A stretch of 64,000 bases of DNA from Catellatospora citrea (GCF_003610235.1 NZ_RAPR01000001.1:7688001-7752000); one strand, 5' to 3'; positions 45,146-54,864 are shown, counted from the stretch's first letter. Numbers and translations: made by a program. The notes: a model not told the origin generated them from the sequence alone.

Positions 45146-46045
45146 ATGCAAGACGTGTTGGAGCGCCCCGCCGCGACCACGCCCGCCCCGCCCGCCAGGA
45201 GCACGCTCAAGCGCCGCCGCAACCCCCGGGCGCGCTGGGAGCTGACCGCGCGGATCGCCGCGCTGAGCCTGTTCTGCCTGCTGCTGCTGTTCCCGTTCGT
45301 GTGGCTGGTGTCGCAGTCGCTCAAGGACACCAACCAGTACTTCGCGGTGCCGTTCGAGTGGATCCCCAGCCCGTTCCGCTGGGAGAACTTCACCGACGTC
45401 ATCTTCAAGTACGAGTTCCTGCACTACATCGGCAACAGCCTGTGGCTCGCGGTGTACGCGGTGGTGGTCAACATCCTGTCGTCGTCGTTCGTGGCGTACG
45501 GCTTCTCCCGGTTCCGCTTCCCCGGCCGCAACGCGCTGTTCATGGTCGTCCTCGCCACCATGATGCTGCCCGGCCAGGTCATGACGATCTCGCTGTACCG
45601 CTTCTACCGCGAGATCGGCTGGATCGACACCTTCTACCCGCTGCTGATCCCGAAGCTGTTCGGGGCGGCGTTCGAGATCTTCCTGTTCCGGCAGTTCTTC
45701 CTCAGCCTGCCGCGCGAGGTCGACGAGGCGGCCCGCATCGACGGCTGCGGCACCCTGCGCACCTGGTGGCACATCATCCTGCCGCAGTCCAAGCCGGTCA
45801 TCATCGTGGTCGCGGTGTTCACGTTCCTGGGCAGCTGGCGCGAGCTGTTCGGCCCGCTGATCTATCTCACCGGCGAGGAGAACCGCACCCTGCCGCTGGG
45901 CCTGCTCTACTTCACCTCGCCGTTCGGCTCGTCGCTGCCCATGCTCATGGCGGCCATCGTCATCTCGCTCATCCCACCCGTCGTCCTGTACGCCCTCGGG
46001 CAGAAGTACATCGACAAGGGCGTCGCCATCGCGGAGATCAAATGA
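45146..46045 (+). CDS. ABC sugar permease (MalG-type)
   Basis: This 299-residue protein has six membrane helices and the EAA motif DEAARIDGCGTLRTWWHIIL (about 195-214). It starts 14 bases after the first permease gene, with ribosome site CGGAGGA, and overlaps the following hydrolase gene by ATGA. Probably pairs with the upstream permease in a 1:1 complex. Confidence 0.9.
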   Translation: MQDVLERPAATTPAPPARSTLKRRRNPRARWELTARIAALSLFCLLLLFPFVWLVSQSLKDTNQYFAVPFEWIPSPFRWENFTDVIFKYEFLHYIGNSLWLAVYAVVVNILSSSFVAYGFSRFRFPGRNALFMVVLATMMLPGQVMTISLYRFYREIGWIDTFYPLLIPKLFGAAFEIFLFRQFFLSLPREVDEAARIDGCGTLRTWWHIILPQSKPVIIVVAVFTFLGSWRELFGPLIYLTGEENRTLPLGLLYFTSPFGSSLPMLMAAIVISLIPPVVLYALGQKYIDKGVAIAEIK

Positions 46046-47520
46046 ACCTGCCCCAGCCTGTAGCTCTCGACCAGCCGCTGGACCGGTCCGCGCTGCCCTC
46101 GCCCGTCCTCGACGCCGCACCGGAACTCGTCGAGCTGTACTGGGCCGCCTGGGAGCTGGCGTACCAGCACGTCGTCACGCGGGAGGGCGCGCCGCGCTCG
46201 CCGTACATGGACGAGGGTTTCGACCCGGACACCATCTGGATCTGGGACACGTGCTTCATGGCGCACTTCTGCAAGTACGCCCCCGACCTGTTCCCGGGCG
46301 TGGAGAGCTTCGACAACTTCTACCGCCCGATGTACGACGGTGCGCCGACGTCCCTGAAGATCCACCACCCGGACAACCCGCCGCTGTTCGCCTGGTCCGA
46401 GCTGGAGTACGTGCGCCACACCGGCGACCTGGACCGGGTCCGCCGGCTGCTGCGTGACCGTCGTTATCTCCAGCAGCACTTCGCGTTCATGGAGGGCACC
46501 CCGGCGGGCAGCCGCTTCCCGCACAGCAACATCGCGACCACGGTCGAGCGGGTGCCCCGCGGCTACCTGTGGGAGGGCGTGACCAGCGGCATGGACAACA
46601 CGCCCCGCGCGCCGATCCAGGGCGAGCACGGCACGTCCGGCGGCATCCTGTGGTTCGACGTCGCGGCGCAGCAGGCCCTGTCGGCCCGGTCCATCGCCAC
46701 GCTGGCCCGGCTCATCGACGCCGATGACCTGGCCGAGGAGTACGACGCGCAGCACGCCCGGCTCGTTGAGCTGGTCAACGACTTCTGGTCGGCGGAGCAC
46801 GGCTCCTACTTCGACCGGTTCGCCGAGGAGCCGTACAACTTCCACCGGGTGCGCACGCCCGCGGTGTACTGGCCGCTGCTGGCCGGCGCGTGCGACGCGA
46901 CCCAGGCGGACGCGCTGGCGGCGGCGCTGGCCGACCCGAAGTGCTTCGGCGGGCCGGTGCCCTGGCCGTCGGTGGCCCGCGACGACCCCGAGTTCCGCCC
47001 CGACGGCATGTACTGGCGCGGCGGTGTGTGGATCCCCGTCGCGTACGCGAGCGCCCGTGCGCTGGCCGACTCCGGCCACGCCGACCTGGCCCACCGCGCC
47101 TCGCTCGACCTGATCCGCCACATGGCCGACACCTGGTCGTCGTACTCGCCCCCGACGATCTGGGAGGCCTACTCACCCACCCGCCCGGCCCCGTCCACCG
47201 CCAAGGACGACCGCACCCCGGTCCGCCCCGACTTCTGCGGCTGGTCGGCCCTCGCGCCCATCTCCATGCTCATCGAGCACGTGCTCGGCTTCCGCGTGGA
47301 CGCCCTCACCCGCACCGTCCACTACCGCCCCCACCTGCCCGGCCGCACCGGCATCCGCAACCTCCGCGTCGCCGACACCCGCGTCACCCTCATCGCCGAC
47401 GACACGACTCTGACCATCACCACCGACGCCCCCATCAATCTCTCCCTCCCTGACCGCACTCTTCCCCTCCCGCCCGGAAACCACATTGTTGAAAGGAAGG
47501 GCACCTTCACATCGCCATAG
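46042..47520 (+). CDS. GH63-like (alpha/alpha)6 glycoside hydrolase
   Basis: This 492-residue protein matches the GH63/GH37-type family (mannosyl-oligosaccharide glucosidase, trehalase relatives): IWIWDTCFMAHFC, then YLWEGVTSGMDNTPRA (likely acid site) and MYWRGGVWIPVAYASARAL, ending IWEAYSPTRPA...FCGWSALAP. It has no signal peptide, so acts on imported oligosaccharide. The last residues (VERKGTFTSP) are encoded by a dispersed repeat (47491-47544), suggesting the original C-terminus was altered. It is the last gene of the ABC operon. Confidence 0.8.
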   Translation: MNLPQPVALDQPLDRSALPSPVLDAAPELVELYWAAWELAYQHVVTREGAPRSPYMDEGFDPDTIWIWDTCFMAHFCKYAPDLFPGVESFDNFYRPMYDGAPTSLKIHHPDNPPLFAWSELEYVRHTGDLDRVRRLLRDRRYLQQHFAFMEGTPAGSRFPHSNIATTVERVPRGYLWEGVTSGMDNTPRAPIQGEHGTSGGILWFDVAAQQALSARSIATLARLIDADDLAEEYDAQHARLVELVNDFWSAEHGSYFDRFAEEPYNFHRVRTPAVYWPLLAGACDATQADALAAALADPKCFGGPVPWPSVARDDPEFRPDGMYWRGGVWIPVAYASARALADSGHADLAHRASLDLIRHMADTWSSYSPPTIWEAYSPTRPAPSTAKDDRTPVRPDFCGWSALAPISMLIEHVLGFRVDALTRTVHYRPHLPGRTGIRNLRVADTRVTLIADDTTLTITTDAPINLSLPDRTLPLPPGNHIVERKGTFTSP

Positions 47521-47544
47521 GTAGCGGAAGGGCACCTTCCTAAC
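47491..47544. repeat. Dispersed GGAAGGGCACCTT element, copy B
   Basis: Direct units GGAAGGGCACCTTC (47495) and GGAAGGGCACCTTCC (47526) with spacer containing ATCGCC. Encodes the end of the hydrolase gene and its stop codon. Confidence 0.85.
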
Positions 47545-47622
47545 GTGGCGCGGGGGCAGAGCTGCGGCGGCACGCGTGGTCGGGCGCGGTGGGCGAGTCG
47601 GCCGTGCACTGTGTCGCGGCAA

Positions 47623-47684
47623 GATCTGTTTTTGTGGACGCTGGGCGTCGTCATGGCGACGTCGGGCGTCCACAAAAGCAGATC
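47623..47684. repeat. Long palindromic element with GATC ends
   Basis: Arms GATCTGTTTTTGTGGACGC and GCGTCCACAAAAGCAGATC (one mismatch and one length difference) surround a 24-base centre with the smaller hairpin CGTCG/CGACG. It lies between the GH63-like gene and the MazG-like gene. It resembles other GATC-bounded palindromes here in design, not sequence. Confidence 0.75.
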
Positions 47685-47719
47685 ATCACGGGTCGCCGGG
47701 GCTCCTGGCGGTCGTCTGG

Positions 47720-48064
47720 TCAGTCCGGTGTGGCAAGCGTGTTCAGCTGGGCGGTCACGTGCTGTTCCAGGCCCGCCATGGTGTGGTGGAACTCGGCGGC
47801 GAGGTCGAAGTCGTAGCGGCGGGCCAGCACCAGCACCGACCACAGGCAGTCCGCCAGCTCGTGGGCGAGGGCTTCCCGCCCGCCGGGCAGGCTGCGGCGG
47901 CCCTCGGCGGCCATCACCTGCTTGGCCAGGTCGCCCACGTCACCGACGAAGCCGAGCATCAGGTCCTCCCGGTTCCACACCCGGCCTCTGGTGCGCATGT
48001 TGAGTTCGTCGTACAGCGCACAGATCTGCAACGCGCGCTCCTGCAGGCTCTCCAGCTCCGCCAT
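47720..48064 (-). CDS. MazG-like nucleotide pyrophosphohydrolase
   Basis: This 114-residue helical protein has the MazG-like pattern: MLGFVGDVGDLAKQVMAAEG and later HELADCLWSVLVLARRYDFD, the metal-binding acidic residues on two helices. MazG-type enzymes hydrolyse (d)NTPs to monophosphates. The ATG at 48064 has GGGGAG upstream. It is bounded by a GATC palindrome and a dispersed repeat (copy C). Confidence 0.75.
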   Translation of the reverse strand: MAELESLQERALQICALYDELNMRTRGRVWNREDLMLGFVGDVGDLAKQVMAAEGRRSLPGGREALAHELADCLWSVLVLARRYDFDLAAEFHHTMAGLEQHVTAQLNTLATPD

Positions 48065-48257
48065 GGTCTCCCCGTCTGCTCCGTCGTGGCGCCGCAGGCT
48101 ACCGCGCGACCCCGCCACCGCGCCGCCCCCGCCGCCACCGTGCTCCCCCCGTCACGGTGCCGCCACCGTGTCGCGTCGGCACTGTGCCGCACTGCCACCG
48201 CGCTGCGTCGCCGACGCGCCTTCCCGGAGCACTCCGACGCAGCTCACGACGGTGTCG

Positions 48258-48312
48258 CGTTAACAAGGTGCCCTTCCTATACGGAAACCGATGTGAAGGT
48301 GCCCTTCCTTTC
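48258..48312. repeat. Dispersed GGAAGGGCACCTT element, copy C
   Basis: In reverse orientation: AAGGTGCCCTTCC at 48265 and GAAGGTGCCCTTCC at 48295, spacer with CGGAAACCGATG matching copy D. The last residues of the DUF2071 fragment are encoded inside it. Confidence 0.85.
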
Positions 48313-48718
48313 CAGCGGGGGGAGGGCTTGCCAGGTGACGGGGAGGTGGCGCATGACGAGGGCTCCGTCCAGTTCGACGGTGCCGGTGGGGAACAGGCGG
48401 CGGTCGTCGTAGAAGGAGGAGCGGGCGTGCAGGACCTGGGCGGGCTCGACGTCCCATCGCGAGGAGACCAGGCGCAGGCCCTCGTGGACGCCGGGGCGGC
48501 GGGACACCGAGTAGCCGTCCGCACCGGTGCGGAAGAAGCGTGCGGCCTCGTCGAGGTCGGCGAAGAGTGTGCTGCCGGTCAGGTGGTCGGTGATGCGGGC
48601 GTGCACGTCGACGGACGTCTCGTCGTCGGTGGACCGGAAGGACACCCGTAGGTCGGTGTCGGTCTCGGCGACGGTGAAGACGGAGCGGTGGTGCCAGCCG
48701 GGGTAGAGCCGCCCGCCG
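48277..48718 (-). pseudogene. DUF2071 gene, 5'-truncated
   Basis: The frame encodes the C-terminal ~145 residues of DUF2071: GGRLYPGWHHRSVFTVAE, then STLFADLDEAARFFRTGADG, VEPAQVLHARSSFYDDRRL and VELDGALVMRHLPVTWQAL. The N-terminal ~90 residues expected for the family are missing and the upstream sequence is instead the antisense of the HATPase fragment. The C-terminus continues LERKGTFTSVSV from the repeat. Confidence 0.7.
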
Positions 48719-48999
48719 AGGGCGCGCAGCTGCTCGCCTCGGAGCTGGCCGCGAACGCGGTCACGCACGCGCGCACCGACATGGAGCTGACGCTGCGCCG
48801 CGCGGGCGAGGCGGTGATCGTGGCGGTCCGTGACGGGGATCCGCGGCTGCCGCACGAGTCCGGCCCGGAGGACCGCGGCGCCGGCCTGGAGCTGGTTTCA
48901 GCGATGGCCACCGATTGGGGAAGCCTGCTGACCAGCGGCGGAAAGGTCGTCTGGGCGCTGGCGTCGGTCGCCGAGCCGCGGCGTGCCGCGGCTTCCTGA
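48713..48999 (+). pseudogene. RsbW-like ATPase gene, 5'-truncated
   Basis: The frame reads AEGAQLLASELAANAVTHAR (N box), DGDPRLPH... and RGAGLELVSAMATDWGSLLT, then GKVVWALASV: the anti-sigma/HATPase fold of RsbW-like proteins. About the first 40 residues of the family are absent. GTG codons at 48688-48691 could start a shortened product. It lies just before a sigma factor gene, but the truncation argues against function. Confidence 0.65.
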
Positions 49000-49013
49000 G
49001 GGCCTTTCGCGCG

Positions 49014-49070
49014 TATACTTGAACCCTGCCGTGCGAACGGCAGAACGGCGCTCTAGCAGCAGGGCGCCGT
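49014..49070 (+). promoter_or_regulatory. Candidate promoter and hairpins before the sigma factor
   Basis: TATACT (49014-49019) is a good -10 without a clear -35. CTGCCGT/ACGGCAG (49026-49043) and ACGGCGC/GCGCCGT (49045-49070) form two hairpins in the leader of the sigma gene. Confidence 0.35.
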
Positions 49071-49142
49071 GGCCCGCCAGGAACAGCCTGCCGGCCCGTG
49101 CGGTGCACGGGTGACGCGACGCAGGCGATGGCAGGTGTGAAG

Positions 49143-49952
49143 ATGCGTACCGGTACCGTTTCGTCCCCGAAGTCCGCCGTGAGCGCCGTAGACGTGCTGG
49201 CGAGGTTCGAGGACTCTTTGCTGTTGCTGCACCGGCTGCCCGACGGCGACACCGGCCGGGGCAGGCTGCGTGACGAGATCATCTGCGGGTGCGCGCCGGT
49301 GGCCCGCCGCCTGGCGATGCGTTTCCGCAACCGTGGCGAGGACGTCGAGGACCTCGTCCAGGTCGCCACGATCGGCCTGATCAAGGCCGTGGACCGGTTC
49401 GAACCCGAGCGCGGGGCGCCGTTCGCCAACTACGTCATGCCGACGATGCTCGGCGAGATCAAACGCTACTTCCGCGACCGCACCTGGACCCTGCACGTGC
49501 AGCGTTCCCTGCAGGAGCTGCACCTGGCGGTGTGCCGGGCGATCCCGGAACTGAGCCAGTCCCTGCAGCGCACGCCGACCGCCGAGGACATCGCCGGATA
49601 CCTGGGCGTCAGCGAGGACGAGGTGCTGCGCGGCATGCAGTGCGCCGCGGCGTACACGGCCAGCTCGCTCAACGCGCCCGCGACCGCCGACGACGGCGAC
49701 GGGGAACTGCAGGACCTGCTGGGCGAGTGCGACGACACCCTGGAGGCGCTGCCCGAACGCGAGGCGCTGCGCCAGGCCATCGACACCCTGCCCGAGCGTG
49801 ACCAGCGCATCCTGCGGATGCGGTTCGTGGACAACCTGACCCAGTCGGAGATCGCCGATCAGGTCGGCGTCTCCCAGATGCACGTGTCCCGGCTGCTGGC
49901 GCGCGCCTTCCAAGTGCTGCGCCAGGAGCTGACCTGCGCCGACGCCGGGTGA
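49143..49952 (+). CDS. SigB/SigF-type RNA polymerase sigma factor
   Basis: This 269-residue protein has sigma regions 2 (GEDVEDLVQVATIGLIKAVD then RFEPERGAPFANYVMPTMLG), 3 (PTAEDIAGYLGVSEDEVLRG) and 4 (LPERDQRILRMRFVDNLTQS then IADQVGVSQMHVSRLLARAF). It is of the stress or development group. The ATG at 49143 is my choice; an ATG at 49128 is in frame. No intact anti-sigma gene adjoins it, only the truncated RsbW-like frame. Confidence 0.85.
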   Translation: MRTGTVSSPKSAVSAVDVLARFEDSLLLLHRLPDGDTGRGRLRDEIICGCAPVARRLAMRFRNRGEDVEDLVQVATIGLIKAVDRFEPERGAPFANYVMPTMLGEIKRYFRDRTWTLHVQRSLQELHLAVCRAIPELSQSLQRTPTAEDIAGYLGVSEDEVLRGMQCAAAYTASSLNAPATADDGDGELQDLLGECDDTLEALPEREALRQAIDTLPERDQRILRMRFVDNLTQSEIADQVGVSQMHVSRLLARAFQVLRQELTCADAG

Positions 49953-49995
49953 GCCGCCCGGTCCGCGCCACCGGCAGGCGCGGACCGGGGCGGGC

Positions 49996-49999
<4 letters not shown>
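49949..49999. terminator. Bidirectional hairpin between sigma gene and argS
   Basis: Long stem GTGAGCCGCCCGGTCCGCGCC against GGCGCGGACCGGGGCGGGCTCAC (two extra bases in the right arm) covers the stop codons of both convergent genes. Confidence 0.75.
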
Positions 50000-51717
<1,718 letters not shown>

Positions 51718-51831
51718 GTGAACTCAGCTCTCTCGCAAGGAAACGGGCAGGAGCAGCCCACCGGGGCGGCATCGCTCCGGGCAGACCGCTAAAAGATCAA
51801 ACAGGAGAAGGGCAGCGCCGCGCGGAATGCG

Positions 51832-51936
51832 TCAGCGAGCTGCCACGATTCGTCGTCGCTCGATCACGACGACGCGCCCCGCCCGGCACACGGCAACACG
51901 GCCACAAAGACCGGCGCGCACCACAGCGAAAGACAT
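51832..51936 (-). CDS. Arginine-rich short ORF upstream of argS (candidate leader peptide)
   Basis: A 34-residue ORF, MSFAVVRAGLCGRVAVCRAG in its first part, has eight arginines, including three consecutive CGA codons near its end (IERRRIVAAR). GGGTGGGG lies just before the ATG. Between its stop and the argS GTG are 114 bases with a hairpin (CCGGGGCG / CGCTCCGG in the plus strand). Arg codon-dependent stalling here could tune argS expression. This is inferred from position and composition. Confidence 0.5.
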   Translation of the reverse strand: MSFAVVRAGLCGRVAVCRAGRVVVIERRRIVAAR

Positions 51937-51965
51937 GCCCCCACCCTACCCAACCCCGCCAACGA

Positions 51966-52019
51966 GAAAGGAAGGGCACCTTGTTAACGGTTTCCGTAGC
52001 GGAAGGGCACCTTCCTAAC
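51966..52019. repeat. Dispersed GGAAGGGCACCTT element, copy D
   Basis: Direct units GGAAGGGCACCTT (51970) and GGAAGGGCACCTTCC (52001), spacer with CGGTTTCCGTAG as in copy C. It is 8 bases before the start of the methyltransferase gene. Confidence 0.85.
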
Positions 52020-52027
52020 ATGGGCGG

Positions 52028-52780
52028 GTGACCGACGACGCGAACGGGCAGTACCGGTTCTACGGCGAGCTGGCCCGGTGGTGGCCGCTGATCTCGCCGG
52101 TCGCCGACTACGCCGAGGAGGCGGCGTTCGCGGCGCAGCTGCTGCGCTCGGCGTCGATCCCGGTGCGCGAGGTGCTGGAACTGGGCAGCGGCGGCGGTCA
52201 CAACGCGGTGCACCTGCGCGAACACTTCGAGATGACGCTGTCGGACCTGTCCGCCGAGATGCTCGACGTGTCCCGGCGGCTGAACCCCGACTGCGCGCAC
52301 CACGTCGGCGACATGCGCACGCTGCGGCTGGGCCGCGCCTTCGACGCGGTGTTCCTGCACGACGCGGTGAGCTACATGACCACCGAGGACGACCTGCGGC
52401 AGGCGATCGCGACGGCGTACGCCCACTGCCGGCCCGGCGGCGTCGCCGTGCTGCTGCCCGACGAGACGACGCAGACCTACGAACCCGGTGCCGACCACGG
52501 CGGCGTCGACGGCCCCGACGGGCGCGGCGTGCGCTTCCTCGAATGGTCCTGGGACCCCGACCCCGCCGACTCGTGGACCGTCACCGAGTACGCGTTCCTG
52601 CTGCGTGACGCCGACGGCAGCGTGCGCACGACGCACGAGACCCACCGCACCGGCGTCTTCGCCCGCGAGGTGTGGCTGCGGTTGCTCACCGAGGCCGGGT
52701 TCACCCCGCAGCTCGTGATCGAGCAGACCACCGAGGACCGCACTCCCCGCGACTGCTTCGTCGCCCACCGCCCCGCGTAG
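52028..52780 (+). CDS. Class I SAM-dependent methyltransferase
   Basis: This 250-residue protein has the SAM-binding motif VLELGSGGGHNAVHL (about 49-63), motif II with DLSAEMLDVSRRL and FDAVFLHDAVSYM, and the post-motif RPGGVAVLLPDET. Substrate unknown. The GTG start is directly after repeat copy D and has GGGCGGG as possible ribosome site. Confidence 0.85.
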   Translation: MTDDANGQYRFYGELARWWPLISPVADYAEEAAFAAQLLRSASIPVREVLELGSGGGHNAVHLREHFEMTLSDLSAEMLDVSRRLNPDCAHHVGDMRTLRLGRAFDAVFLHDAVSYMTTEDDLRQAIATAYAHCRPGGVAVLLPDETTQTYEPGADHGGVDGPDGRGVRFLEWSWDPDPADSWTVTEYAFLLRDADGSVRTTHETHRTGVFAREVWLRLLTEAGFTPQLVIEQTTEDRTPRDCFVAHRPA

Positions 52781-52805
52781 CGTCCCGCCGCCGGACGTGC
52801 CCGTT

Positions 52806-52880
52806 GATCGTCCGACTTGCCAGGCAGGTGGGCGAAAGCGGGCTCAAGATACGCACACCTGCCTGGCAAGTCGAGCGATC
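52806..52880. repeat. 75-bp palindromic element, copy 2
   Basis: Same length as the copy at 11779. Arms are GATCGTCCGACTTGCCAGGC and its near-complement GCCTGGCAAGTCGAGCGATC, with the shared centre AAGATACGCACA. It sits between the methyltransferase and DUF6153-like genes. Confidence 0.75.
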
Positions 52881-52946
52881 ATGGCGGGGGTCGGGCGGTC
52901 GCGCGGATGCGCGCGGCGGACTCGGGTGATCGGATACGGTGGCGGC

Positions 52947-53522
52947 ATGCGGCGGCTTTCGACGGCCCGACCGGGCCGGGCGGCCCGGGTGCTGGTGCTG
53001 CTCGCCACCCTGGTCGGCCTCGCCGCGATGCACACCCTCGGGCACGGCGCCGCGGCCCACGCCGCCATGACGCCGATGCCCGGCCACGCCACCGCCACGG
53101 CCGCCGAGAAGACCCCAACAGCCATGGCCACGGCGGTCGCCGCGACGGCCGCGCAGTTCGAGACGGGTTCCGCGACGGCCGCGCAGGTCGGGGCCGGTGC
53201 CGCGACGGTCGTAAAGGTCGAGGCCGGTGCCGCGATGGCCGCGCAGGTCGAGGCTGTGCCGCGGGAAGGGTGCCCGGACGGGTACTGCGCCGGGCTGCTC
53301 GCCCCGCCCGCCCGGCACACCGCGGGCATGGACTGGTGGGACGTGTGCGTGGCGGTGCTGACCGCCCTCGGCGTGCTGCTGCTGTTGTTCTGGCTGGTCG
53401 GCGTCGTCTCCCGGCGCGGCTCCGGAACCCTGTCGCAGGCCCGCGCGGTCGCGGCGTCACGCGGCCCGCCCGGACGCGGACTCGGTCTCACCCTGGCCAC
53501 GGTGTCGGTGATGCGGCACTAG
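52947..53522 (+). CDS. DUF6153-like secreted/membrane protein with Ala-rich repeats
   Basis: This 191-residue protein has an N-terminal signal/anchor helix (ARVLVLLATLVGLAAMHTLG), a variable exported segment of four 10-residue Ala-rich repeats (residues about 65-104), a Cys-containing EGCPDGYCAGLL motif and a C-terminal membrane helix (LTALGVLLLLFWLVGVV). It precedes a DUF305 gene, a combination often seen in copper-related loci. Function unknown. Confidence 0.6.
   Translation: MRRLSTARPGRAARVLVLLATLVGLAAMHTLGHGAAAHAAMTPMPGHATATAAEKTPTAMATAVAATAAQFETGSATAAQVGAGAATVVKVEAGAAMAAQVEAVPREGCPDGYCAGLLAPPARHTAGMDWWDVCVAVLTALGVLLLLFWLVGVVSRRGSGTLSQARAVAASRGPPGRGLGLTLATVSVMRH
53139..53258. repeat. Four tandem 30-bp repeats inside the DUF6153-like gene
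   Basis: Units beginning GCCGCGACGGCC (53139), TCCGCGACGGCC (53169), GCCGCGACGGTC (53199), GCCGCGATGGCC (53229). Each encodes ten residues of the type AATAAQVEAG. Length variation between strains would be expected. Confidence 0.8.
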
Positions 53523-53598
53523 GACCCGCGCTGCCGCGCTCCGGCGCGGCCGGTCCTGCCGTACACCCTTCTTCCGACACCGAGAGGTCGATTCGATC

Positions 53599-54210
53599 AT
53601 GTTCAGGAACATCTCGCTGCGTGCTGCCCTGATGCCGGCCGCCGCAGCCGTCACCGCCCTGGTCCTCACCGGCTGCGGCGCCGACCACGCCGGCATGGAC
53701 CACGGTTCCGGCACGGCGCCCACCACGACCGCGAGTTCGGCGATCGGCGCGTTCAACGACGCCGACGTGTCGTTCGCCCAAGGGATGATCCCGCACCACC
53801 AGCAGGCGGTGCGGATGGCGCAGCTCGCCGCCACGCGCGCGGCGGACCCGGAGGTCAAGGCCCTGGCCAGGCAGATCAGCGCAGCCCAGGACCCGGAGAT
53901 CGCCACCATGACCGGGTGGCTGCGGACCTGGCAACGGCCGACCGCCATGCCCGGCCACGAGACCGGCCATCAGGGCATGCCCGGCATGATGAGCGACGCC
54001 CAGCTGGCGGCGCTGGAGGCCGCGTCGGGGCGCGACTTCGACCGGATGTTCAGCGAGCTGATGATCGCGCACCACGAGGGCGCGGTCACCATGGCGCAGC
54101 AGGAACTCGCGAACGGCGCGAACCCCGCGGCCAAGGAGCTGGCCCAGCAGATCGTCACGGCCCAGCAGGCCGAGATCGCCACGATGAAGGCGCTGCTGGC
54201 CCGCCTGTGA
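53599..54210 (+). CDS. DUF305 lipoprotein (copper-type)
   Basis: This 203-residue protein is a lipoprotein (lipobox LTGC, Cys26) with two DUF305 motifs: MIPHHQQAVRMAQLA and MIAHHEGAVTMAQQEL. It is rich in Met and His in the linker (HETGHQGMPGMM). DUF305 proteins are four-helix metal-associated proteins found with copper resistance genes. A perfect terminator follows. Confidence 0.85.
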   Translation: MFRNISLRAALMPAAAAVTALVLTGCGADHAGMDHGSGTAPTTTASSAIGAFNDADVSFAQGMIPHHQQAVRMAQLAATRAADPEVKALARQISAAQDPEIATMTGWLRTWQRPTAMPGHETGHQGMPGMMSDAQLAALEAASGRDFDRMFSELMIAHHEGAVTMAQQELANGANPAAKELAQQIVTAQQAEIATMKALLARL

Positions 54211-54216
54211 ACCGGG

Positions 54217-54250
54217 CCCGGGTGGCGCGGTCCGCACCGCGCCACCCGGG
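54217..54250. terminator. Hairpin terminator after the DUF305 gene
   Basis: Perfect 15-bp stem CCCGGGTGGCGCGGT / ACCGCGCCACCCGGG with a 4-base loop, immediately after the stop codon. Confidence 0.8.
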
Positions 54251-54292
54251 TGCTCAGCCGGCGCGGTAGGGCCGCGCCGGCCGGCGCTCAGG

Positions 54293-54817
54293 TCAGTCGC
54301 CGGCCCGGCCGGCGTGCGCGCCGTCACGCCGGCCGGTGCACAGCTCGTCGAGCCGGCGCAGCGTGTCGCGCATGCTGTCGATCCAGATCCGGCCGTCGTC
54401 CATGGACTCCCGCTCGTCGGCGGGTATCCGCGAGCAGTCGTAGCTCTCGGTCACGATGGTCGCGCCGGGCCCGTCGGGGACGAGGTCGTAGCTCCACCGG
54501 TGGCCCCACCGGGCGTCCGGCGCGTCGGCGTCGGGGTGGCCGCGGCCCGCCACGGGCTCCCAGCCGATCCGCCGGTCCTGTTCGTACTCGACGACGTGGT
54601 TGTCCATCTCGTAGTCGCCGTGGGCCGAGTAGTACATGCGCATGACGAAGACGTCGCCGACCCCGGTGACGGCCGCCTGCGTCACGGCGCCGCGCAGCAT
54701 GCCGGACCCGTCCAGGGCCAGGTGGCAGGTCGGGTCGGCCAGGGCCTGGAAGATCGCGGCCGCGGGGGCGTCGATGCGCCGGGACACGCGCACCGGAAGG
54801 CTGCCGTCGCTGTCCAT
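54293..54817 (-). CDS. SRPBCC (START-like) domain protein
   Basis: This 174-residue protein has the polyketide-cyclase/START fold pattern: VSRRIDAPAAAIFQALADPT at the start, MDNHVVEYEQDRRIGWEP in the middle, YDLVPDGPGATIVTESYDCS and a C-terminal helix DSMRDTLRRLDELC. Such proteins bind hydrophobic ligands; partner unknown. Confidence 0.8.
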   Translation of the reverse strand: MDSDGSLPVRVSRRIDAPAAAIFQALADPTCHLALDGSGMLRGAVTQAAVTGVGDVFVMRMYYSAHGDYEMDNHVVEYEQDRRIGWEPVAGRGHPDADAPDARWGHRWSYDLVPDGPGATIVTESYDCSRIPADERESMDDGRIWIDSMRDTLRRLDELCTGRRDGAHAGRAGD

Positions 54818-54864
54818 GGGCGGGCCCCCTCCATCAGGGAACGTGGATGGTCCGCCGCATGGTA

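Noticed and set aside
48065..48257. Possible gene in the stretch after the MazG-like gene
   Set aside because: Low-complexity CCGCCACCG sequence with no coding pattern in any frame.
51827..52018. Plus-strand frame of 63 codons upstream of the methyltransferase
   Set aside because: It is antisense to the Arg-rich leader ORF and runs into repeat copy D; no ribosome site.
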